Shown piece after piece: positions 1 to 7,868 of a stretch of DNA of 43,589 bases; the first letter of the stretch is position 1, and every line of letters begins with the position of its first letter. Source of the stretch: Phenylobacterium sp. CCH9-H3 (GTDB taxonomy: Bacteria > Pseudomonadota > Alphaproteobacteria > Caulobacterales > Caulobacteraceae); assembly GCF_001557235.1 (NCBI RefSeq), contig NZ_LSJI01000282.1, forward strand, positions 1 to 43,589, written 5' to 3'. Made by a program: the position numbers and the translations under genes. Under the pieces are notes generated by a model, which saw nothing but the letters and a program-made list of their open reading frames with translations, ran no database searches and had not been told where the DNA came from.

Positions 1-1667
1 GCAGCGGCATCTCCGGCGGTTGGGCCGCCAAGGAGCTTACCGAGAAGGGCCTGAAGACCCTGGTTCTCGAGCGGGGCCCGATGGTCCGCCACATCGAGGA
101 CTACCCGACCGCCCAGACCAATCCGTGGGAGACGACGTATCCGAAGGGTAAGCTGCCCCAGGCGGAGCTGGACGCGCACTACAAGGTGCAGCAGCGCACC
201 GGGTACGCGGTCACCGAATATTCCAAGCATTTCTTCGTCCGCGACGACGAGAACCCGTACACCGAGGACAAGCGGTTCGACTGGATCCGCGGCCATCACC
301 TGGGCGGCCGCTCGCTGACCTGGGGCCGGCAGAGCTATCGCCATGCGCCCATCGATTTCGAGGCCAACGCCCGGGAAGGCGTCGGCGTGGACTGGCCGAT
401 CCGGTACGCCGACCTCGCCCCCTGGTACGATCATGTGGAGCGGTTCATCGGCGTCAGCGGCCAGGCGGAGGGCCTGGCGCAGCTTCCCGACGGCCAGTTC
501 CAGCCGCCGATGGAGATGAACTGCGTCGAGAAGGCCTTCAAGGCCAGCGTCGAGGAGCGGCTGGGCCGCCGCATCACCATCGGCCGCGCCGCGCACCTGA
601 CCGCGCCCACCGAGGAGCAGATCGCCCTGGGCCGCGGCAAGTGCCAGCACCGGAACCTGTGCGTCCGCGGGTGCCCGTTCGGCGCCTACTTCAGCTCGAA
701 CTCCGCGACCCTGGTGGCCGCCGAGCGCACGGGCAACCTGAAGATCCGGACGGGCTCGATCGTTACCTCGCTGATCCTGGACCCCAAGACCAGCAAGGCG
801 ACGGGCGTCCGCGTTCTGGACGAGGCCAGCGGCCAGGAGATCGAGTTCTACGCCGGCGTCGTCTTCCTCTGCGCCTCGGCGCTGAGCACGGCCTGGATCA
901 TGCTGAACTCCACCAGTTCGCGTTTCCCCAACGGCTTCGGCAACGACAGCGACCAAGTCGGCCGCAACATCATGGACCACCACCTGGGCGTCGGCGCGGT
1001 GGCGGAAGTCCCAGGCTATCTGGACAGCTATTATTCCGGTCGCCGGCCGAATGGAATCTACATCCCGCGCTTCCGAAACCTGGGCGACAAGGCCTCGGCC
1101 CGGTCCGACTTCCTGCGTGGGTATGGCTACCAGGGCGGCGCGGGCCGCCAGGGTTGGGACCGCCCGGTTTCGGGCGTGGGCGCCGAGCGCAAGGCGGCGC
1201 TCAGCCAGCCGGGCCCCTGGATGTTCCGCCTGGGCGGCTTCGGCGAGATCCTCCCGTATGCCGACAACCGGGTGACCCTCAACAAGGCCAAGACGGACAA
1301 GCACGGTCTGCCCACCCTGACCTTCGATGTCTCCATCCGCGAGAACGAGAAGGCGATGCGCAAGGACATGGCGACGGCGGCCGCCGAGATGCTCGAGGCC
1401 GCGGGCTTCAAGAAGATCCTGGCCGGCGACCAGGGCTATGCGCCGGGGCTCGGCATCCACGAGATGGGCACGGCGCGTATGGGCCGCGATCCCAAGACTT
1501 CGGTGCTGAACGCCCACAACCAGGTCCACGCCTGCAAGAACGTCTACGTCACGGACGGAGCGGCCATGGCGTCCGCCTCCTGCGTGAACCCGTCCCTGAC
1601 CTACATGGCGCTGACCGCCCGGGCCTGCGCGCACGCGGTCGAGGCGAAGAAGCGGGGGGAGATCTAG
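1..1667 (+). CDS. GMC-family FAD dehydrogenase catalytic subunit, 5' end cut off
   Basis: FAD-dependent GMC oxidoreductase, probably the catalytic subunit of a periplasm-facing sugar or alcohol dehydrogenase. The reading frame is open from base 3 and begins inside the FAD-binding Rossmann fold (SGISGGWAAKEL, then LVLERGP), so the true start lies upstream of the window; the ATG at 81 is internal. The C-terminal GMC domain has HEMGTARMG and SCVNPSLTYMAL, which should supply the catalytic His/Asn pair. Cys codons at 642, 660 and 672 give C-x5-C-x3-C, the spacing of the [3Fe-4S] ligands in Burkholderia FAD-glucose dehydrogenase. The next gene, one base downstream, is the matching small subunit. 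The substrate is not readable from sequence; glucose or another glycoside is an inference. A cytochrome c partner, if present, would lie outside the window. Confidence 0.9.
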   Translation, partial: SGISGGWAAKELTEKGLKTLVLERGPMVRHIEDYPTAQTNPWETTYPKGKLPQAELDAHYKVQQRTGYAVTEYSKHFFVRDDENPYTEDKRFDWIRGHHLGGRSLTWGRQSYRHAPIDFEANAREGVGVDWPIRYADLAPWYDHVERFIGVSGQAEGLAQLPDGQFQPPMEMNCVEKAFKASVEERLGRRITIGRAAHLTAPTEEQIALGRGKCQHRNLCVRGCPFGAYFSSNSATLVAAERTGNLKIRTGSIVTSLILDPKTSKATGVRVLDEASGQEIEFYAGVVFLCASALSTAWIMLNSTSSRFPNGFGNDSDQVGRNIMDHHLGVGAVAEVPGYLDSYYSGRRPNGIYIPRFRNLGDKASARSDFLRGYGYQGGAGRQGWDRPVSGVGAERKAALSQPGPWMFRLGGFGEILPYADNRVTLNKAKTDKHGLPTLTFDVSIRENEKAMRKDMATAAAEMLEAAGFKKILAGDQGYAPGLGIHEMGTARMGRDPKTSVLNAHNQVHACKNVYVTDGAAMASASCVNPSLTYMALTARACAHAVEAKKRGEI

Positions 1668-1668
1668 G

Positions 1669-2199
1669 ATGCTGAACCGACGCGAAGCGGCGCTTTCCTT
1701 CGGCGCCCTCTGGACTGCCCTGGTCCTGCCCGCCGCGGCCTTTGCGCAGGCGACGCCGACCCTCGCCTGGACGCCCAAGGCGGTGTCGCCGGCCCAGGCC
1801 GTCGTCTTGGACGCCGTGGCCGAGGCGATCATCCCGGCGACGGACACCCCCGGCGCCCGGGCGGCCGGCGTGCCCCAGTTCGTGGATCGCGCGCTGGCGA
1901 CCTATTCGGCGCCCGACGACGCGGCGGCGATCAAGGCTGGCCTGGATCAGATCGACCGCGACGCTCACGCTGCCCACAGGGCGCCGTTCGCCCGGTTGAG
2001 CGGACCCCAGCAGCAGGAGCTGCTCAACGGCTACGACCGCTCGGGCAAGGCCTTCTTCCGGGGCCTGAAGGAGCTCGTGACCGTCGGCTATTTCACCTCC
2101 GAGCCGGGCGCCACCATCGCGCTGCGCTACGACCCGGTCCCCGGCGACTACCGCGGCTGCGTGCCCCTTTCCGAGATCGGCCGCGGCTGGGCGACCTGA
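1669..2199 (+). CDS. Gluconate 2-dehydrogenase subunit 3-like small subunit
   Basis: Small subunit of a membrane-associated GMC dehydrogenase, 176 aa. The N-terminus is a signal peptide with an arginine pair (NRREAALSFGALW) followed by a hydrophobic stretch ending near AAAFAQA, consistent with Tat export. In this family the small subunit carries the export signal and the cofactor-loaded catalytic subunit is carried along with it. The body has the family pattern: LDAVAEAIIPATDTPGA, then GVPQFVDRAL, and near the end KAFFRGLKELVTVGYFTS. It starts one base after the stop of the GMC gene, so the two are almost certainly co-translated. A second, separate copy of this gene pair lies on the other strand at 3025-5345. 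Confidence 0.85.
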   Translation: MLNRREAALSFGALWTALVLPAAAFAQATPTLAWTPKAVSPAQAVVLDAVAEAIIPATDTPGARAAGVPQFVDRALATYSAPDDAAAIKAGLDQIDRDAHAAHRAPFARLSGPQQQELLNGYDRSGKAFFRGLKELVTVGYFTSEPGATIALRYDPVPGDYRGCVPLSEIGRGWAT

Positions 2200-2240
2200 A
2201 CGGCGCGTAGCGCGAGCGTGCTGCGCCAGAGGCGCGAGGA

Positions 2241-2328
2241 GACACAAAGCGCACGAAGGTCACAAAGATCACGAAGGGGGAGCGGGCCTCTTCGTGGTCT
2301 TCGTGCGCGCTTGGAGGTCTTGGTGTCT
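2241..2328. repeat. Imperfect inverted repeat of CACAAAG/CACGAAG units
   Basis: The gap between two convergent genes holds a long imperfect hairpin. The left arm (about 2241-2276) contains two tandem units of the form CACAAAG-n-CACGAAGG. The right arm (about 2290-2328) carries the complementary CTTCGTGGTCTTCGTG and TTGGTGTC. Arms rich in ACGAAG and CTTCGT recall dispersed intergenic repeats seen in several GC-rich bacteria. It may act as a bidirectional transcription barrier, but there is no T-tract, so that is only inferred. Confidence 0.55.
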
Positions 2329-2350
2329 GAACGCGCCTGCGGCGCGAAGC

Positions 2351-3028
2351 TCACGGCAGCGGCCGGATCTTCAGGTTGCGGAAGGCTACGGGGTCGCCGT
2401 GGTTCTGCAGGGCGATGTGCCCGGACGGCGCGGCCGCGAAGGTGGGCCATCGGGTGAACTTGCTCGCCGCCACCCGCGCCTTGAAGTCGGCGGAGTTCAT
2501 GTCGTAGGCCGCCACCTTCACCCCATTCAGCCAGTGCTCGACCTTGCCGTGGTCCACCAGGATGCGGCCGGTGTTGTACTCGCCGACGGGCTTCGTCACG
2601 GCGCCTTCGGGAGCGTAGAGGGCGAAGAGGCCGCCGGCCTGCTCCAGCGGCGGCTCGCCGCGGCTGTTGTCCAGCACCTGGTATTCGGGCCCGCTCTCAT
2701 AGGTCTGGCCGCCCGCCTCGGTGACGTGGAACATCACCCCGGAGTTGCCCTTCGGCCCGATCTTCCACTCGAACGTCAGGTCGAAGTTCTCGAAGGTGTC
2801 CCGGGTCATCAGGTCCTTGGAGGTCTTCGGGTCAGGGCTGAGCTCGCCCTTGGCGGTCCAGCCCGGATCGGGCTCGGGGGTCTTGAAGCCGCGCCAGCCC
2901 TCGGTGCTGGTCCCGTCGAACAGCAGCCTCCAACCCGCCGCGCGCTCGGCGGCGGTGAGGGCGTTCTCGGCCGCCTGCACGCCGCCCGCGAGCAACGCCA
3001 GGGTTATTCCGAGCGCGATCGTCTTCAT
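2351..3028 (-). CDS. Secreted DUF1080 (3-keto-disaccharide hydrolase-type) protein
   Basis: DUF1080-family protein of 225 aa with a cleavable signal peptide (residues 1-19, ending GGVQA before AENAL). The typical opening LFDGTSTEGWRG is present, followed by a lectin-like beta-sandwich pattern (FDLTFEWKIGPKGNSGVMF, then YEYQVLDN-like and GHIALQNHGDPVAFRNLKI). Members of this family have been linked to hydrolysis of 3-keto-glycosides and are often found with C3-oxidising dehydrogenases. The gene is the third in a minus-strand operon and its start overlaps the stop of the small-subunit gene by four bases (ATGA). That coupling suggests it acts on the product of the GMC enzyme in the periplasm. 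The exact substrate is unknown. Confidence 0.85.
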   Translation of the reverse strand: MKTIALGITLALLAGGVQAAENALTAAERAAGWRLLFDGTSTEGWRGFKTPEPDPGWTAKGELSPDPKTSKDLMTRDTFENFDLTFEWKIGPKGNSGVMFHVTEAGGQTYESGPEYQVLDNSRGEPPLEQAGGLFALYAPEGAVTKPVGEYNTGRILVDHGKVEHWLNGVKVAAYDMNSADFKARVAASKFTRWPTFAAAPSGHIALQNHGDPVAFRNLKIRPLP

Positions 3029-3645
3029 GCCGAAACTCCCTTGAGGCCCAGCTTGGCCAGCTGCAGGTTCAGCGCCGCCTTCACCTCGGCGGAGGGTCCC
3101 TCATCGGCCTCGCGGGCGATGTTGCCGATGTAGCCGATGTCCTTGAAGCCTGCCTCGGTCGTGTAGTAGGCGCCGATCGTCAGGGCTCGGAACCGCTTGA
3201 AGAAGGCCCCACCCTCAGCCTGCAGCGCGGCCATGGCCGCCGGGCGCTCGGCGGCCCCCGCCTTCGCCAGCGCCTTCAGCCCGTCGCGGATCACCGGCCG
3301 GTCCTTGAGCTGGTCGGGGTAGGGCGCGCTGACCCACTCGTCGATGAAGTCCGGAACCCCCAGGGCGCTCGCCGCCGGCGCCGTCCCACTGGCAGGCAGG
3401 ACGAAGTCGGCGAGGATGGCCGCCGCTTGCAGCTCCGCATCGCTCAGAAGGCGCGGCCACGGCGCCTTCTCCGGAGTGACCAGCTTGGGGTCGGTGCCAT
3501 AGCCCTTGGCCTCGGCCTGGCCGCCGATCGTTGGGCCATAGACCACGACGCCGGCGCCGACCGCCGTGGCCGCCCCGACCGCCCCGATCCAGGCCAGGGC
3601 CGTGCGCCGGTCGATCTTGCGGACGTAGGGTGTGGGCTCGCTCAT
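3025..3645 (-). CDS. Gluconate 2-dehydrogenase subunit 3-like protein with Tat signal
   Basis: Small subunit (206 aa) for the GMC dehydrogenase encoded just upstream. Residues 10-30 contain KIDRRTALAWIGAVGA, a twin-arginine motif with a hydrophobic core, so Tat export is likely. The mature part follows the family: LSDAELQAAAILADFVLPAS, GVPDFIDEWVSAPYP, and FFKRFRALTIGAYYTTEAG. The gene overlaps both neighbours by ATGA (with the GMC gene at 3642-3645 and the DUF1080 gene at 3025-3028), so the three are translationally coupled. It is a distant paralogue of the 1669-2199 gene, and the two have clearly diverged. Function is inferred from family and context. Confidence 0.87.
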   Translation of the reverse strand: MSEPTPYVRKIDRRTALAWIGAVGAATAVGAGVVVYGPTIGGQAEAKGYGTDPKLVTPEKAPWPRLLSDAELQAAAILADFVLPASGTAPAASALGVPDFIDEWVSAPYPDQLKDRPVIRDGLKALAKAGAAERPAAMAALQAEGGAFFKRFRALTIGAYYTTEAGFKDIGYIGNIAREADEGPSAEVKAALNLQLAKLGLKGVSA

Positions 3646-5345
3646 AGAGCCCCCTGTTTGGCGAGGGTCGCCAGGTGGTCGCTGGACCGCCAGGCCAGGG
3701 CCAGGATCGACAGCGTCGGGTTCTTGTCGGGGCTGGAGACCAGCACCGCGCCGTCGGTGACGAACAGGTTGGGCACGGCCCAGGCCTGGCCGTACTGGTT
3801 CACCACCGAGTCCGCGTCCGAGGCGCCCATGCGCACCGTGCCCACCTCGTGGATCATTTCACCGCCCTTGGAGATCGCCTTGCGGCCGTCGCGCTCGATC
3901 GGGCCGATGGGCTTGCCCCCCAGGCGGTCGATCACTTCCAGGAAGGTGGTCACCATGTGGGCCGCCTGCCGCGTCTCGTGCTCGCCCCACTTCCAGTGGA
4001 AGCGCAGGACCGGGATGCCCCACTTGTCCTTCACCTTGGGATCCAGCTCGCAGTAGCAGTCGTCGTTGGGGATCATCTCGCCCCGGCCGTCGAAGCCGAT
4101 GACGCTGCCGAAACGCTGGCGCAGCCGGGCGCGCAGGTCGTCGCCGACGCTGGTCTCGTCGTCGGGCAACAGGCCGGCCAGGCCCATGGACGGCATCCGG
4201 CGGCCGCCATTGATCTCGATGTGGTAGCCGCGCGGGAACCCCAGCTCTTTGTGCCGGTCGTAGCCCCACCAGGGGACATAGGTGTGCTGGGTGCCCTGGC
4301 CGTCGTCGTTGGTGGGCGGCAGGCCCTCCAGCGCCGGGAACTGGCCGGCGACGCCCAGCCCCACGCTGTCCATCAGGTAGCGGCCGACCATGCCCTGGGT
4401 GTTACACAGCCCGTCCGGAAACTTCGAACTCTTCGAGTTCAGCAGGATCCGCGCCGTCTCGCCCGACCCGGCCGACAGCACGACCGCCTTGCCCCTCACC
4501 GAGTGGTGCTCGCCGGTGACCCGGTCGACATAGGTCACGCCCTTCGCCTTGCCCGCCTTGTCCAGGTCGACCTGATAGACGAGGGCGTTGGTGGTGATGG
4601 TCAGGTTCCTGGTCGCCAGGGCCGGCGGGATCAGCACCGTCGTCGACTGGAAGTTCGCGCCGATCGAGCAGCCGCGGCCGCAGGGGGTGGCGAAGACGCA
4701 GGTGTTCCGCCCCTCCATCTTCTGGGTGACCACCGCCCCGTGCATCGGCACGACCGGGATGCCCATGGCTTCGAAGGCGCTGGCGTAGAACAGCTCGAAC
4801 GCCCGCGGCGGCGCCGACTCCATCAGGCAGCCGGGCGGCGAATCCGGGGTGTTGGTCAGGCCCCGGGGCGGCGCGGCGCCGCTGACCCCGATCAGCTTCT
4901 CGGTCCGGTCGTACCAGGGCGCCAGGTCGTCGTAGGTGATCGGCCAGTCGTAACCCAGGCCGTCGCGGCTGCGCGGCTTGAAGTCCAGCGGCCCGAAGCG
5001 CAGGGAGATCCGACCCCAGTGGTTGGTCCGTCCGCCCAGCATCCGCGGCCGCCACCAGGTGAACGGCTCGGACCCTTCGGCCACGGTGTAGGGCTCGTTC
5101 GGCACTTCCCAGCCGCCGTCGACGGTGGCGTCGTAGAAGCCGAACGGCTTGTCCGGCGTGCCCACCCCGCGCAGGGGCGCCTCGGCCGGGATGTTGAACA
5201 TCGGGGTCTCGGTGACGGGGTCGTAGTTGCGGCCCGCCTCCAGCATCAGCACCTTCAGGCCTGAGCGGGTCAGGTGATAGGCGCTCATCCCGCCGCCGGC
5301 GCCCGAGCCGACGACGATCACGTCATAGGGTTCAGCTCCGGCCAT
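3642..5345 (-). CDS. GMC-family FAD dehydrogenase catalytic subunit
   Basis: Complete GMC oxidoreductase of 567 aa. The N-terminal FAD fold reads YDVIVVGSGAGGGMSAYHL with the acidic end of the second strand in LMLEAG. A GGRTNHWGRISLR motif follows around residue 105. Cys216, Cys222 and Cys226 make C-x5-C-x3-C (CVFATPCGRGC), the ligand spacing of the [3Fe-4S] cluster in bacterial FAD-glucose dehydrogenase. The C-terminal domain has IHEVGTVRMG and SPDKNPTLSILALAWR, giving the His/Asn active-site pair. There is no signal peptide, as expected if it is exported with the Tat-type small subunit overlapping its 3' end. It heads a three-gene operon with the DUF1080 gene. The likely reaction is oxidation of a sugar hydroxyl with electron transfer to a cytochrome; Caulobacter lacABC is a comparable system. 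Confidence 0.92.
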   Translation of the reverse strand: MAGAEPYDVIVVGSGAGGGMSAYHLTRSGLKVLMLEAGRNYDPVTETPMFNIPAEAPLRGVGTPDKPFGFYDATVDGGWEVPNEPYTVAEGSEPFTWWRPRMLGGRTNHWGRISLRFGPLDFKPRSRDGLGYDWPITYDDLAPWYDRTEKLIGVSGAAPPRGLTNTPDSPPGCLMESAPPRAFELFYASAFEAMGIPVVPMHGAVVTQKMEGRNTCVFATPCGRGCSIGANFQSTTVLIPPALATRNLTITTNALVYQVDLDKAGKAKGVTYVDRVTGEHHSVRGKAVVLSAGSGETARILLNSKSSKFPDGLCNTQGMVGRYLMDSVGLGVAGQFPALEGLPPTNDDGQGTQHTYVPWWGYDRHKELGFPRGYHIEINGGRRMPSMGLAGLLPDDETSVGDDLRARLRQRFGSVIGFDGRGEMIPNDDCYCELDPKVKDKWGIPVLRFHWKWGEHETRQAAHMVTTFLEVIDRLGGKPIGPIERDGRKAISKGGEMIHEVGTVRMGASDADSVVNQYGQAWAVPNLFVTDGAVLVSSPDKNPTLSILALAWRSSDHLATLAKQGAL

Positions 5346-5390
5346 GGCGGCCTCGCGACATGGGCGCGTCCATGCGTCCCGCCTCCCCGA

Positions 5391-5404
5391 TGTAATCGTT
5401 TACG
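5391..5404. promoter_or_regulatory. Candidate LacI-family operator
   Basis: The sequence TGTAATCGTTTACG is a near-palindrome centred on CG, with half-sites GTAAT and TTTAC. This is the usual shape of LacI/GalR-family operators. It lies in the 245-bp gap between the divergent GMC operon (start 5345) and the TonB receptor (start 5591), so one site could control both. No LacI-family gene is in the window. The rest of the gap shows no gene. Confidence 0.5.
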
Positions 5405-5590
5405 CGCGGCAAACTGGCGCCGACTCGGCCCCACGCCAAGGGGCCTTGAGCGTCGACCGCCGCGATCACGCCCTGGCCGGGGGCCCGGCGAGGGAGCGTT
5501 GCGTCGCGCGCAATCGCCCTTGCGATCATTGCGTTCGACCGGCCGCCCTGCCGGGCCGATAAGCCGGCCGCAACACGGTGGGGGATCGGG

Positions 5591-7867
5591 ATGCGCAAGG
5601 GCTTGATGACGGCCGCGGGGTTGGCGGCGCTGGGCCAGCCGGCGTGGGCGGAGACCGGGGCCGAAGCCGGCGTGGCCGAGCTTGTGGTGGTGGGCAGCCG
5701 CGGGGCGCCGCGCCTGGCCACGGAGACCGCTGCGCCGGTCGACGTGCTCCCGGGCGCTGAGGTCGCAGCGCGCGGCCACAACGACCTCACCAAGGTGCTG
5801 GAATTCCTGTCCCCGTCGTTCAACTACCCGCGCAGTTCCTCGGGGCCGTCCGTGGCCGGGGCGCGACCGGCGACCCTGCGAGGACTGAGCCCCGACCAAG
5901 TGCTGGTCCTGGTCAACGGCAAGCGCCGCCACGCCTCTTCCGTCATCACGTTCAACAACGGCGCCTACCGAGGCTCCGTGCCGGTCGACTACAACACGAT
6001 CCCGGTGACGGCGATCGGCCAGGTCGAGATCCTGCGCGACGGCGCCGCGGCCCAGTATGGCTCGGACGCCATCGCCGGGGTGGTGAACATCGTGCTCCGC
6101 GACGACGCCGAGGGCGGTCAGGCGTCGGTCCAGTACGGCGAGACCGAGCGCGGTGACGGCAGGACGACCATCGTCACGGCCCGCCAGGGCTTCCGGTTGG
6201 GCGCCGAGGGCTTCCTGACCTTGACCGGCGAGGTGCGCGACCGCGGCGACACCAACGCCGCCGAGGTCGATCCGCGGTTCGGCCGCGTCACCTCCACCTT
6301 CGGCGATCCCCAGAGCACCGACATCGATGTCACCGCCAACGCCGAACTGCCGCTGGCCGCCGGCGTCAGGCTCTACGGCTTCGCCACCCACGCCCGCCGG
6401 GACTCCGAGATGAGCCCGCTGTTCCGCGCGCCGACCGTGGCGCCGGCGTTCTATCCGAACGGCTTCCTGCCCCGGGTGAACCTCGACCTGCGGGATGTGG
6501 GGGCCAGTGTCGGGGCCACGGGCGAGATCGGCGGCTGGACCTGGGATCTCTCCGACACCTACGGCCGCTCCAAAGGCGACTATCGCGTTGGAACGAGCGT
6601 CAACACCTCGCTCGGCGCCGCCAGCCCGACCCGGTTCTACGGCGGCGGGGCGCGGTATTCGCAGAACCTCGTCAACCTGACGGTGGATCGCGCCTTCGAC
6701 CTGGCCGCGGGCGCGCACCTGGCGGGGGGCCTCGAGCACCGTCGCGAGACCTATCGGCTCGTGCGCGGCGACCAGGACTCCTACACCCTGGCCGGCGCCC
6801 AGGGCTTCCCGGGGTTCAATCCGCCCGCGCCGGTGGACGTCAGCCGCCACGCGGTCAGCGCATTCGTGGACGGTGAGCTGAGCCTGGCCGAAGGCCTCGA
6901 TCTGGGCCTGGCCGGCCGCTACGAGGACTATTCCGACTTCGGCGAGGAGGCGACCGGGAAGGCATCGGTGTTCTGGCGGCCCCGCGACGTCGTGGCCCTG
7001 CGCGGCACGGCCAGCACCGGCATCCGCGCGCCGTCGCTCCAGCAGCAGTTCTTCTCCACCGTGACCAGCCAGAACAACGCCGGCGTGCTGCAGAACGTGG
7101 GCACCTTCGCGGTGAACGATCCGATCTCGGTGGCCCTGGGGTCGAGCCCGCTGAAGGCCGAGACCTCGGTCAGCTACGCGGCGGGCGTCGTTCTCACCCC
7201 GGCGCCCGGCCTCTCGCTCAGCCTCGATCTCTTCCGCATCGACATCGACGACCGCATCGCCCTGTCGGAGAACCTGCAAGGCCCGGCCGTGGCCGCGATC
7301 CTGCGCGCCAACGGGGTGACCAACGCGGCGGTGGCCCGGTTCTTCACCAACGCCGCCGACACCCGCACCAAGGGCTGGGAAGCCACCTTGCGCTGGGATC
7401 GCCGGCTCGCCCCCGACGCACGCCTGGCGGTGACGCTGGGCTACGGCGCCTTCGACACCGACGTGCGCCGCCTGGCGACCAATCCCGTCCTGCCGGCCAG
7501 CCCGCTGCTCGGGGCCGGCTCCATCGATCTCACCGCCGACGGCCAGCCGCGCAACAAGCTGGTGTTCAACAGCGAGCTGGCCTGGCGCGACGTGCGCTTC
7601 ATCGCCGACGTGACCCGCTTCGGCGCTCACCGGATCACCTCGCCGCTGGGCGGGGCGAACCAGGTGATGGAAGGGCGCACGTCCATCGACGTCTCCGCCG
7701 CCTACCGCTTCCGCGATCGCTACACCGCGACGGTCGGCGTCCTGAACGCGGCCGATGAATATCCGGACCGGCTGGTGGGCGAGGGGACGGGGCGGCCCTA
7801 CAGCGAGTTCGACCCGCTGGGCGTCAACGGGCGCGAGTACTACCTGCGGCTCACGGCGGAGTTCTGA
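5591..7867 (+). CDS. TonB-dependent outer-membrane receptor
   Basis: TonB-dependent receptor of 758 aa. A signal peptide (residues 1-20, ending QPAWA) is followed by a TonB-box-like stretch AELVVVGSR. The plug domain has typical motifs: RGLSPDQVLVLVNGKRRH, VEILRDGAAAQYGSDAIAGV and VNIVLRDD. The remaining roughly 550 residues are the beta-barrel, ending in aromatic REYYLRLTAEF, a normal C-terminus for outer-membrane insertion. The ligand cannot be read from the sequence. The upstream LacI-like operator and the divergent GMC/DUF1080 operon point to a carbohydrate, whereas the S1/P1 nuclease gene one base downstream points to nucleic-acid breakdown products. Confidence 0.93.
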   Translation: MRKGLMTAAGLAALGQPAWAETGAEAGVAELVVVGSRGAPRLATETAAPVDVLPGAEVAARGHNDLTKVLEFLSPSFNYPRSSSGPSVAGARPATLRGLSPDQVLVLVNGKRRHASSVITFNNGAYRGSVPVDYNTIPVTAIGQVEILRDGAAAQYGSDAIAGVVNIVLRDDAEGGQASVQYGETERGDGRTTIVTARQGFRLGAEGFLTLTGEVRDRGDTNAAEVDPRFGRVTSTFGDPQSTDIDVTANAELPLAAGVRLYGFATHARRDSEMSPLFRAPTVAPAFYPNGFLPRVNLDLRDVGASVGATGEIGGWTWDLSDTYGRSKGDYRVGTSVNTSLGAASPTRFYGGGARYSQNLVNLTVDRAFDLAAGAHLAGGLEHRRETYRLVRGDQDSYTLAGAQGFPGFNPPAPVDVSRHAVSAFVDGELSLAEGLDLGLAGRYEDYSDFGEEATGKASVFWRPRDVVALRGTASTGIRAPSLQQQFFSTVTSQNNAGVLQNVGTFAVNDPISVALGSSPLKAETSVSYAAGVVLTPAPGLSLSLDLFRIDIDDRIALSENLQGPAVAAILRANGVTNAAVARFFTNAADTRTKGWEATLRWDRRLAPDARLAVTLGYGAFDTDVRRLATNPVLPASPLLGAGSIDLTADGQPRNKLVFNSELAWRDVRFIADVTRFGAHRITSPLGGANQVMEGRTSIDVSAAYRFRDRYTATVGVLNAADEYPDRLVGEGTGRPYSEFDPLGVNGREYYLRLTAEF

Positions 7868-7868
7868 G

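Noticed and set aside
3675..5264. Long plus-strand open frame of about 529 codons opposite the GMC gene
   Set aside because: Composition is His/Arg/Val-rich without family motifs. It mirrors a well-supported GMC gene on the minus strand.
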